From assembly GCF_001468125.1 (NCBI RefSeq), contig NZ_LNYT01000020.1, positions 1 to 64,000 of the forward strand: 64,000 nucleotides of DNA, in the 5' to 3' direction. The translations under genes and the position numbers were made by a program. Positions within the stretch are counted from its first letter, which is position 1; each line of letters starts with the position of its first letter. Below are positions 1 to 7,261 of the stretch, piece by piece. The notes below the pieces were generated by a model, which saw nothing but the letters and a program-made list of their open reading frames with translations, did no database searches and had not been told where the DNA came from. Source of the DNA: Legionella rubrilucens. GTDB lineage: Bacteria > Pseudomonadota > Gammaproteobacteria > Legionellales > Legionellaceae.

Positions 1-83
1 AGCTATGAATCGCTTCATGATCGAATTCGGCGATAGAGTTACCCGATAACAGGACGGCTAGTTACACAGAATTCCGGACAGAC

Positions 84-1160
84 TCATTCACTGAATACTT
101 CCGCTGGAATATTGCCTTTATGCGTTAAAATAAGCTTTTCCAAAATGGTTCTGACCGTTCTTTTGTCAACAACAAATTCTGAAACGATTGGATGAAACAA
201 CGCAAGATCAACTTCCATCATTCGTTTAGCAATCCCTTTCATTTGAAAAATCTCATCTTTTGAAGGAGCTGGGATTGCCTTTATCATTTCTGAAAGTTTT
301 TGCCATCTGTCTTTACCATTTGCATCTTGCTTAAGCCATGCACTACCATAACTAGCAAGTAGATTCCAGTAACTGGCAAGTACACTCCGGAATCGATGAG
401 GTACTCCAAATTCACGATATAAGCCTAGTAAATTCCCTGGGTTTGCAGCCTTTAGCGCTTCTTTTGCATTCACTCCATCTACAGCTGTATCATTTCCTTT
501 GTAGTAGTCAATATTTATAATTCTCGCACCAAATTTTCCGGCAATCATTTGTAAAGCAAGAAATTTTGTAAAGTTCTGAAAATCGGTAGAACCCGCATTT
601 ATTATTAAGTCTGCCTTACCATTCACTAAACCTGCCACAACGTCGGGTAACTCATCATATCTTGCATTGTAGGCTTTAGCCCGTTTAGAAAGTAATCGTT
701 TATCTATAGTTGCTGCAGCTTTTTCAGCCAAAGGCGGATAAATTTCTACAAGTACCGCACTTGTTTGGCTTCTGTTACTTACTATTTCAAGTGTAATCTG
801 ACCTTCTCCACTACCCATTTCATAGATTAAAACGGGTTCATTTTTTCCCCTGGTTGCAATTATTTCTTCAACTATTGTATTAATAACTCTACCAAATAGT
901 GCTTTATTTGGACTTGTCTCACCTCCCCAATCATAAGCTAATGCCATCGTTTCAATTTGTTCAGGACTCATTTTTGGAGATGGAATGTAGTTTAGGATTT
1001 CCGTGATGAGTTGCTGCATTAATTTAACACAATCAGCCTGCTGATCTAATTTATCAGCATCATTTAACTGTTGAATAAGTTGTTGTAATTTTTGTTTATT
1101 TTCTAACAAATGATCAGCTAATTCGGCGCTCTGGCCATCTGGCGGTTGTTGTACATTCAT
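84..1160 (-). CDS. SAM-dependent methyltransferase-like protein
   Basis: The 358-residue protein has a helical, Gln-rich N-terminus (about residues 10-60) followed by what looks like a class I methyltransferase fold. Residues 114-120 read EMGSGEG, a motif I for S-adenosylmethionine, and an acidic residue (Glu139 in VLVEIYPP) ends the next strand as expected for ribose binding. A later INAGSTDF stretch could be the motif IV region but lacks an NPPY or DPP signature, so the substrate is unknown. It is the last gene of a leftward pair with the gene ending at 1402. An effector role is possible given the neighbourhood, but nothing in the sequence proves it. Confidence 0.6.
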   Translation of the reverse strand: MNVQQPPDGQSAELADHLLENKQKLQQLIQQLNDADKLDQQADCVKLMQQLITEILNYIPSPKMSPEQIETMALAYDWGGETSPNKALFGRVINTIVEEIIATRGKNEPVLIYEMGSGEGQITLEIVSNRSQTSAVLVEIYPPLAEKAAATIDKRLLSKRAKAYNARYDELPDVVAGLVNGKADLIINAGSTDFQNFTKFLALQMIAGKFGARIINIDYYKGNDTAVDGVNAKEALKAANPGNLLGLYREFGVPHRFRSVLASYWNLLASYGSAWLKQDANGKDRWQKLSEMIKAIPAPSKDEIFQMKGIAKRMMEVDLALFHPIVSEFVVDKRTVRTILEKLILTHKGNIPAEVFSE

Positions 1161-1401
1161 ACACTTGAATAGTTAATATAACCTTTCAAAAGTGTGGGTC
1201 TTTGGAGAGTTATTGTCAAATTTGGGGGCACAGCTTAAGTGGCATTCTTTTTTGAGCTGCCTGCTCCCATACCTTACTTTTTTTTCATTTCCTCCTAAGA
1301 CAGCCGGACCAAACGAATCATCAATTACAATCAGCGAATGGTGCCGTTTTAATGGAAATCCCATCATTTTATGGTCTTGTTTTTTTAGGGGGGAGAGGTG
1401 A

Positions 1402-2364
1402 CTATTTAGTCAGCCCAAGAATAGAATCGAAATCATCAATGAGCTCTTGCATCGCCACAAAGGCTGTTGCCATATTTTGTGAAGAGAGGCTCTGGGTTCT
1501 GTAATCCATCTCATGTGATACGGATTGTTTCGGCGCAATCAGATCTTCGATAATACGTTTTAATGCCCCTCGCTTCATATGAATAGGGGAATAGGGAGTG
1601 TAGAAAAATTTCATGTTGATGCCAGTTGAAAACAAGGTTGGCATGGAGAGATAGGCCTTGCAGGACCCTTTGGCATTGGTCGATAAGGTAAAATGGGGAG
1701 GTGGTAATTCAAAACCATAGATAGCTCGAATAAAATAGCGATACAAGGTGTTGTTCAATTTATTAAAATCAGTCTCCACTTCAGAGCGTAATTGGTTATC
1801 GAGGTGTTCGCGGTCTGATGCCGACATAGCTTGGAAACTATGCCAAAGGGAATATAAAGGAATAGGGGAGATTTCAAAAATCAATTTTCGATTACCAGCG
1901 TTGTAAGGCCAGGTTTCCATAAAATCAATTAAACGTTGCCCATATTGATGTAGTACTGAAGTCGAATTGCTATCCATTATGGCCTCCAGGCCAACAAAAT
2001 AAGGATCAATTTGCATTTTTCTATAAGCGTCTTGCATGGGTTGGCTAATGTAGGTCAAATAATATTGGGTCATCTTCTGGATGTATTCTGGACTTCTAGT
2101 TAAAGCAAGGCCAAGGGGGGGAGCGGCATCGATGATGTTTTGGCCCCCGAGTTCAAAAAAATTGAGAAGCAATTGACAATACGAGATAAACGTTTTTTCA
2201 GCATAATCTGCAAAATCGATTTTACCTGGGTTTTTGTTGTGCCTATTATACGCCAGTATGTAGGCTGAACGGGTTCCTCCTGGGCTGATTACTCCCGTTA
2301 ATCCTTCAGGAAAATGAGACCTCACGCGGTTTGCAAAGTCAGTCTCATCTGTTTTGTTACTCAT
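1402..2364 (-). CDS. Unknown protein, possibly of Rv3378c-like terpene synthase / cis-prenyltransferase fold
   Basis: The 320-residue soluble protein has no signal peptide. Residues 24-36 (GVISPGGTRSAYI) and the helices after them recall, from memory, Mycobacterium Rv3378c (tuberculosinyl-adenosine synthase, cis-prenyltransferase fold), whose corresponding motif is FPFDGTRRWF. The C-terminal part, with a MKFFYTPYSPIHMKRGALKRII stretch, resembles that enzyme's end. The Asp of the DGTR motif is Gly here, so chemistry may differ or be lost. The divergently transcribed Nudix and nucleoside hydrolase genes next door would suit isoprenoid or nucleoside metabolism, but that link is inference. Without a structure search the function stays open. 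Confidence 0.55.
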   Translation of the reverse strand: MSNKTDETDFANRVRSHFPEGLTGVISPGGTRSAYILAYNRHNKNPGKIDFADYAEKTFISYCQLLLNFFELGGQNIIDAAPPLGLALTRSPEYIQKMTQYYLTYISQPMQDAYRKMQIDPYFVGLEAIMDSNSTSVLHQYGQRLIDFMETWPYNAGNRKLIFEISPIPLYSLWHSFQAMSASDREHLDNQLRSEVETDFNKLNNTLYRYFIRAIYGFELPPPHFTLSTNAKGSCKAYLSMPTLFSTGINMKFFYTPYSPIHMKRGALKRIIEDLIAPKQSVSHEMDYRTQSLSSQNMATAFVAMQELIDDFDSILGLTK

Positions 2365-2486
2365 TACTCAGCTCCTCGGGACTACTGGCTCAATATTACA
2401 ACTATAATAATGATAAACCATCTGTGCAATTTGTGGAGAATTATGAATGATATGAGAGTGGTAATGGCCTCAACAAAGGGATTTCT

Positions 2487-2912
2487 ATGATACATGTGGT
2501 CATGGGTTTTGTTATTAACCAAAAAGGCCACATACTGATTGAGCAGCGAGGTGAGTATCAGTATGAAAGTGTTGCCTGGGAACTACCAGGAGGTAAAGTA
2601 GAACCTGGGGAAACGGCTCTGGTTGCTTTACGGCGCGAATTTGAAGAAGAGCTTAGTATTGAAATCGTTCAGGCAAAACCCTTGCTCCAAATTCCTTATG
2701 ATTCTCAAGACAGAAAAATGTTACTTGATATTTGGCTGATTGAGCAATTTAGCGGCCAAATCACCGGTCTGGAAGGCCAATCGTTGCGTTGGGTAAATAA
2801 GGATGAGTTTATTGCTTTTTTTGGCCTGGCAAAAACTGATAATGAAACAGACAAGATACTGGATGACCTTTTAAAAAACCGGACGCGGTGTATACAGGAT
2901 AAAAATTTTTAA
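2487..2912 (+). CDS. Nudix hydrolase, MutT family
   Basis: The 141-residue protein carries a complete Nudix box: GGKVEPGE near residue 35, then RREFEEEL, matching GX5EX7REXXEE. Nudix enzymes hydrolyse nucleoside diphosphates linked to another moiety with Mg2+ held by the REXXEE glutamates. Length and the N-terminal VVMGFVINQKGHILIEQRG strand fit MutT/8-oxo-dGTP or CTP pyrophosphohydrolases. It is divergent from the gene at 1402-2364 and lies 39 bases upstream of the nucleoside hydrolase, so both rightward genes may share a transcript. The exact nucleotide substrate cannot be read from the sequence. Confidence 0.85.
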   Translation: MIHVVMGFVINQKGHILIEQRGEYQYESVAWELPGGKVEPGETALVALRREFEEELSIEIVQAKPLLQIPYDSQDRKMLLDIWLIEQFSGQITGLEGQSLRWVNKDEFIAFFGLAKTDNETDKILDDLLKNRTRCIQDKNF

Positions 2913-2951
2913 TCAATATTTCCACGCTAAATAACAGAATGAATAACGTAT

Positions 2952-4007
2952 ATGGTTGATGCGGATGAAAGCGAGACAGTTAAATTATTCATCGATTCCG
3001 ATGTGGGCGTCGATGATGCGCTCGCTATTATTTGGTTGGCCATGCAGAAAAACATCCGAATTCTTGGTATTACCACTGTATCAGGCAATAACACAGTGGA
3101 AGATGCAACCCACAATGCGTTGACTGTCCTTGATGTTATTAACAGACCCGACATCACTGTGACGATGGGGGCCAGTAGACCATTATTCTTTGCGCCGATT
3201 CGCTTTGGCCAATTAATTATGGGACCAGATGGACTCTGGGGTTTCCAAAAAAAACATAATTTGGATAATTTATCCACCGATGCCCCAGCTGCTATTGCTG
3301 AGGCAGCTAGAATATATCCCGGCATGATGGTGATAGGGCTTGGCCCGGCGACCAATATAGCTCAGGCTGTACAACGTTTCCCTGAAGAAATGGCTAATGT
3401 CAAAATCATAATGATGGTAAATCTCCCTACCCAAAAAATGCGTGGTGCTATTCAAGGGGCTGGATTTAATGCTTATGTTGACCCCCATGCGATAGATGTA
3501 TTACTTAATCACGGATGTGATTTCACGATTCTTGGTCCTGGAGTTATTGATGAAATCAATGTAGATCCTTTTGACTATATTAAAAACATTGCAAAAAAAA
3601 CCGATCCGGTTAACCAGTTTATTCTATCCTTCCTAAAACCTTATTTTGATGCTGAAACCCTGGGACAAAGGCAACCGGTTATAATTTATGATTTAGTTTT
3701 GGCAATTATTGCAGCAAAAAAAGAAACTATAAAAAAAACGGTTTCTGGATTTGGAAAAATCTCGTTAAATGATGATTTTACGGCCGGAGAAATCAGTGTA
3801 AAAATTGATCCGCAAGGGAAGATTTTTCTAAGCTATTCGAAACAATATTTATCGGAATTGGCCGATTTGACATTGACTAAACAAGATTTTAATTTAATAC
3901 AAACCATGCAAAAATTATTGGATAAGATACCTGATAATATTCGAGTAATATTAGAAGTTGATGTTGCACAAATCAAAAAGGTAATTGAAGAGGGATTTGG
4001 TCATTGA
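2952..4007 (+). CDS. Inosine/uridine-preferring nucleoside hydrolase family protein
   Basis: Residues 14-25 (IDSDVGVDDALA) are the signature Ca2+-binding aspartate cluster of nucleoside hydrolases (Asp15, Asp17, Asp21, Asp22), which cleave the N-glycosidic bond of ribonucleosides to base and ribose. GITTVSGN and the MGASRPL segment are also typical of the family, and 351 residues is slightly longer than the usual 310-330. No signal peptide is visible, so it should be cytosolic. The codon composition is AT-rich with many lysines, unlike the housekeeping genes further right, which may mean acquisition. It follows the Nudix gene in the same direction. Confidence 0.85.
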   Translation: MVDADESETVKLFIDSDVGVDDALAIIWLAMQKNIRILGITTVSGNNTVEDATHNALTVLDVINRPDITVTMGASRPLFFAPIRFGQLIMGPDGLWGFQKKHNLDNLSTDAPAAIAEAARIYPGMMVIGLGPATNIAQAVQRFPEEMANVKIIMMVNLPTQKMRGAIQGAGFNAYVDPHAIDVLLNHGCDFTILGPGVIDEINVDPFDYIKNIAKKTDPVNQFILSFLKPYFDAETLGQRQPVIIYDLVLAIIAAKKETIKKTVSGFGKISLNDDFTAGEISVKIDPQGKIFLSYSKQYLSELADLTLTKQDFNLIQTMQKLLDKIPDNIRVILEVDVAQIKKVIEEGFGH

Positions 4008-4185
4008 AAGACTGATTCTTTCCTGAAAATAGATTCACTGAAACGGTAATGGGTGTTGTAGGTGTTATGATTAAATCCGCTAATTCTGCAAGTCTAATAA
4101 GGCATATCGTGCAGCAACAATAGCAGCTTCTACAGTTAATGTAATCTTGTAAAGGACTTTACCTATCCATAAAAAATTATCAGGT

Positions 4186-4599
4186 TTGTTATCAAATGGA
4201 CATGACTCATCAAAAAAAGAAAATGCACAACCGGTTCCTTCTGCATTAATCAATGACATCAGTGACTTGCTAAAAAAATACATCAAGTCACGGGCTTATG
4301 AAAAAGGACAGGATTATGAACTGACTTTTGTCAGTAAGCATTTCCGGGACGAAGCCCTTACCTGGCAAAAAGTGGATATTGCCCATCAATTGACCCAACA
4401 ATTACCCTCGATACGCCACTATGATGAGCTTAAGCAAGCTTTGGTAACGGCGTTTAACACGAATACAGACGCAGAAAAGAAGGCAAAAAAAAGTTATGTA
4501 ATCACCGGAAGCAGCTTAAGCCGTGTGCTGACGGACATTCAAACCCTGATTCAGGACGCTGAGCATTCCCCCAGTCCAGCCATAAAAAAAGAGGGATAG
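4186..4599 (+). CDS. Helical protein fragment, probably remnant of a larger effector-like gene
   Basis: The open frame has no ATG at all. The only initiation candidate is TTG at 4186 without a Shine-Dalgarno sequence, and the frame stays open upstream to about 4150. The 137 residues are almost all helix (LLKKYIKSRAYEKGQ, then LSRVLTDIQTLIQ). The pattern resembles short helical modules at the C-termini of Legionella effectors, which is family knowledge from memory. It is most simply read as the surviving C-terminal end of a decayed gene. It sits directly before a duplicated gene fragment (4620-4806), so this area looks like debris. A real short protein using TTG cannot be excluded. Confidence 0.45.
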   Translation: MLSNGHDSSKKENAQPVPSALINDISDLLKKYIKSRAYEKGQDYELTFVSKHFRDEALTWQKVDIAHQLTQQLPSIRHYDELKQALVTAFNTNTDAEKKAKKSYVITGSSLSRVLTDIQTLIQDAEHSPSPAIKKEG

Positions 4600-4619
4600 A
4601 TTGCTGTAAACCTCAGTAT

Positions 4620-4806
4620 AGGCCGCTGCCGCGGCCTGGGATAGTCAGGAATTGGGTGTAGGATGCTTGGTACTCTGCATTTCCATTGGAGAAAGAGGCG
4701 GGTTTACGGGGCCAGATAAATGCTTGAACAAGGACAGGCTAACCAGGTTAGAGTGAGTCACGTCCTCTGTTTTTTCATTCTTTGTTTCGGGATCGCAGGG
4801 AGTACG
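4620..4806 (-). pseudogene. Duplicated 3' end of the 873-residue gene at 7100-9721
   Basis: These 187 bases match 7075-7261 without a gap and with about 14 mismatches, roughly 93 percent identity by eye. On the minus strand they encode a near-copy of the last ~54 residues of the 873-aa protein, including the segment THSNLVSLSLFKHL, the same stop codon, and the GC-rich hairpin (4621-4636) just after it. Upstream of 4806 the similarity ends abruptly, so the rest of this copy is gone. It is either the stub of a deleted paralogue or a local duplication. The intervening 5302-6861 gene lies between the two copies in direct orientation. Confidence 0.75.
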
Positions 4807-5023
4807 GGCTTCTTTCTGAAAGCCGCGTCTACACTTTAATTATCCTTCTATTAATAACCACACTATTGAAAATCTAAAAACTTTTTTTGGGGGATTCAGC
4901 AGTGCAACCTTAGTTGAAACTTATTTTTATGTAGGTTAATTGTTAAATAGTTATACACCCGTGAGCCGCATAAACCTGATCATGACTAAGTATTTGATTC
5001 CAGGGTAAGAGCGATCAAAATGA

Positions 5024-5041
5024 CTCATCATTCTTGATGAG
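5024..5041 (-). terminator. Intrinsic terminator-like hairpin
   Basis: A 7-bp stem (CTCATCA / TGATGAG) with a 4-base loop lies 9 bases after the stop of the small leftward frame at 5050. Read on the minus strand it is followed by TCATTTTG, a short U-run. This is a modest rho-independent terminator. Confidence 0.4.
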
Positions 5042-5049
5042 CATATTAT

Positions 5050-5175
5050 TTAAAGATCCTGATTTTCTAGGACTGCAAATATCCTCCTTTTATTTCCTGC
5101 AGAATCATACAGTATTTTGTATTTATTATCATTTGCAATTTTATGGACCTGCACCAAAGTAGGTTCTGAGGTCAT
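5050..5175 (-). CDS. Putative small protein of 41 residues
   Basis: The minus-strand frame starts at ATG 5175 with a good ribosome site (GGAGA then AACG spacer). It reads MTSEPTLVQVHKI and ends with VLENQDL and TAA. An in-frame upstream ATG at 5208 would give 52 residues but has a poorer ribosome site. It is followed by a hairpin with a U-run at 5024-5041, so start, stop and terminator are all in place. The middle part, NKYKILYDSAGNKRRIF, has the alternating pattern of a small beta structure. No family is recognised, and it could also be the tail of a decayed gene in this debris-rich stretch. Confidence 0.35.
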   Translation of the reverse strand: MTSEPTLVQVHKIANDNKYKILYDSAGNKRRIFAVLENQDL

Positions 5176-5301
5176 CGTTTCTCCAGATGAGGATAAAACA
5201 AAGTTCATAACCTATGTGTATAAGAATGAAGTATGCGGATTGATTTAAATCGAGGATGAGGTATGGCTCGGAACAGTCTCCAAGCCATACCAAATGAAAA
5301 A

Positions 5302-6861
5302 TTACTTCATACTGAGTTCCAAGTCGGGTTTATCCCTCAATGCATCTTTTAACCACTGTAACGTGTTTTGAGTTTCAGTGGATACACCCGGCCGTTTGGA
5401 TTTGAAAAAGATATTACGATGAACCCCTATGAGTTCAGCTTTATTTTTGATGTTCTTTTCCTTTGTACTTTGTGAAGCTGGAGCCTCCTCCGCTTCCCAG
5501 GTTTGGATGATGGCTAAAATATCCTGGGCGCTGCTGTCTGCAGCAGCAGTTAACATGCGATTTTTTAATTCGTTTAAACTGGTTATCTTTTCAGACGCAT
5601 CATATAAATACCAATGGGTCTTTGATAAACGCTCAATTTCCGATTGCAGTCTTTGTGCCACCTGATTTTTCAATACCGTTTCTGTAATGGTTTTTTGTAC
5701 TGCCTGGTGCAGGAGCGCTACTTTTTCCAGTGGAGCAAAAACGCAGGAGAAAGGTTGGCTGCCATCTTTAGAATCGGTTGGGTCGACATTTCGAAACTGA
5801 AATCCAGCTTCTTTTTTAAGCTCGCTCTGGATCAGTTTAAACGCCTCTGAGTTCTTCGGAAAGCGGATGGCAACGGCTTTATTGTTGAAACTGTCACTGG
5901 CCATACGGACAATCAGATTATTATTACCTAACTCCCGTTTAAGTGTATCCTCGTAGGTAAAAAGGGTTTTGCCATCAATAACGGCTGTTTCCTGGTAATA
6001 ATTGTCCAGACACATCACCATCCTGAATTCAGGCCATACGTCGGCATCCGCCTCGCTGCGTTCATCCCTGACAATATCGGCTGTATCAAAATCCAGCGTT
6101 TCGGTGGACAATTGATGGATAATTCCCTTTTGGTCCCGATAAAAACCACCGTCAGGATGATCCGTGATTTGGGTGTCAAAAGGAAGCTCATTGGCTTTTG
6201 CTATAACCGGTGGAACAATACCGGTAGTCAGATTTCGTTTGGTGTGGTCATCAGGAGGAGCAAGCCTTGAGTTGGTGTCACCCATAATGACGGACAGGTT
6301 GCTTTTAGTTTGGGTTAATACAGAACAGTATTGCTTTTCCATATGGTGTGGAAAAGGGCTGTAGAGTCCCCAGATATTATGTACATCGATAGAAAGATTC
6401 GAGTGGGTATCCGTAAACGCCATGGTGCGTATTCTGGATTCCTTATTTACCGCCGTATGTTGTAAGGTTAAGCGCGCTTTGTTGTAACAACTGATGATGC
6501 CACAATCATCAACAATGATTTCCCACTCTTTTCCTAAATTTTTTTCCAAAAAAGCGACAATCGATTTATCCGCCTCTTGCAATAAGATAACGTCAACGTG
6601 ATGTTTCTTGATGCTGTTAGCCAATCCTGAAGCAATGTGTTGATAGCGATCCAGCATATGCCCCTCTGGAATCTCCATTCCAAGTGGGTGAACACCTGAG
6701 CAACCCTCATTACCCAGAATATTCAGGGAGACAAGGGTTAACGGCTTCTCTTTTTCCCCAAGGGGTACTTTTGTCAGAACAGGTAGATGGTCGGAACGGG
6801 CTAAATCAGATTTATGCTCAACTTCTTGAAAGGTTGGGAAGAGAGGGTGTTTTCTGGTCAT
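5302..6861 (-). CDS. Endonuclease/exonuclease/phosphatase (EEP) fold protein, candidate effector
   Basis: Residues 41-240 carry the ordered motifs of the EEP superfamily (DNase I, inositol 5-phosphatases, sphingomyelinases): LVSLNIL with Asn47, ILLQEAD with Glu96, VHNIWG with His161, MGDTNSR with Asp195 and Asn197, and ITDHPDG with Asp234-His235. These are the metal-binding and catalytic residues, so the enzyme should be active on a phosphodiester or phosphomonoester. About 280 further residues, mostly helical with no signal peptide, follow. This layout, a eukaryote-like catalytic domain plus a unique C-terminal half, is common in Legionella Dot/Icm substrates. Translocation is an inference only. 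Its substrate is not predictable from the motifs. Confidence 0.75.
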   Translation of the reverse strand: MTRKHPLFPTFQEVEHKSDLARSDHLPVLTKVPLGEKEKPLTLVSLNILGNEGCSGVHPLGMEIPEGHMLDRYQHIASGLANSIKKHHVDVILLQEADKSIVAFLEKNLGKEWEIIVDDCGIISCYNKARLTLQHTAVNKESRIRTMAFTDTHSNLSIDVHNIWGLYSPFPHHMEKQYCSVLTQTKSNLSVIMGDTNSRLAPPDDHTKRNLTTGIVPPVIAKANELPFDTQITDHPDGGFYRDQKGIIHQLSTETLDFDTADIVRDERSEADADVWPEFRMVMCLDNYYQETAVIDGKTLFTYEDTLKRELGNNNLIVRMASDSFNNKAVAIRFPKNSEAFKLIQSELKKEAGFQFRNVDPTDSKDGSQPFSCVFAPLEKVALLHQAVQKTITETVLKNQVAQRLQSEIERLSKTHWYLYDASEKITSLNELKNRMLTAAADSSAQDILAIIQTWEAEEAPASQSTKEKNIKNKAELIGVHRNIFFKSKRPGVSTETQNTLQWLKDALRDKPDLELSMK

Positions 6862-7074
6862 ACAAACATTCCATAATCATTAATGAGGAACCCAGTATAT
6901 CCAAAACACCGCGAAAATGTCTATAAAATAAACTACTTGTCTGCGTGTGTGCCATTTTAAGAGGCTGTATTAACTGACAAGACCAATAACCAATCACCCG
7001 ATAAACCGTGCAGTCGGTACGATTTCTTTCATTAGGTCGTTTCCGGTTACCCGCAGAACACGAGATATCGCCAG

Positions 7075-7261
7075 AGGCCGCTGCCGCGGCCTGGGATACT
7101 CAGGAATTGGGCGTAGGTTGCTTGGCACCCTGCATTTCCATGGGAGAAAGAGGCGGGTTTACAGGGCCAGTTAAATGCTTGAATAAGGACAGGCTAACCA
7201 GGTTGGAGTGAGTCACGTCTTCTGTTTTTTCATTTTTTGTTTCGGGATCGCGGAGAGTACG
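7075..7261 (-). repeat. Parent copy of the 187-bp direct repeat (partner 4620-4806)
   Basis: This is the 3' end of the 873-residue gene plus about 25 bases downstream, including a 6-bp GC-only hairpin (7076-7091, GGCCGC/GCGGCC). The partner is in the same orientation 2.46 kb to the left. Recombination between the two would delete the EEP gene. Confidence 0.75.

Noticed and set aside
1..83. Left window edge
   Set aside because: Short frames end at 36 or 48 on the plus strand and could be the tail of an upstream gene, but nothing supports one over the other.
1173..1367. A 64-codon minus-strand frame between two leftward genes
   Set aside because: No ribosome site and no recognisable features. 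The overlapping plus-strand frame is equally unconvincing. Possible decayed sequence.
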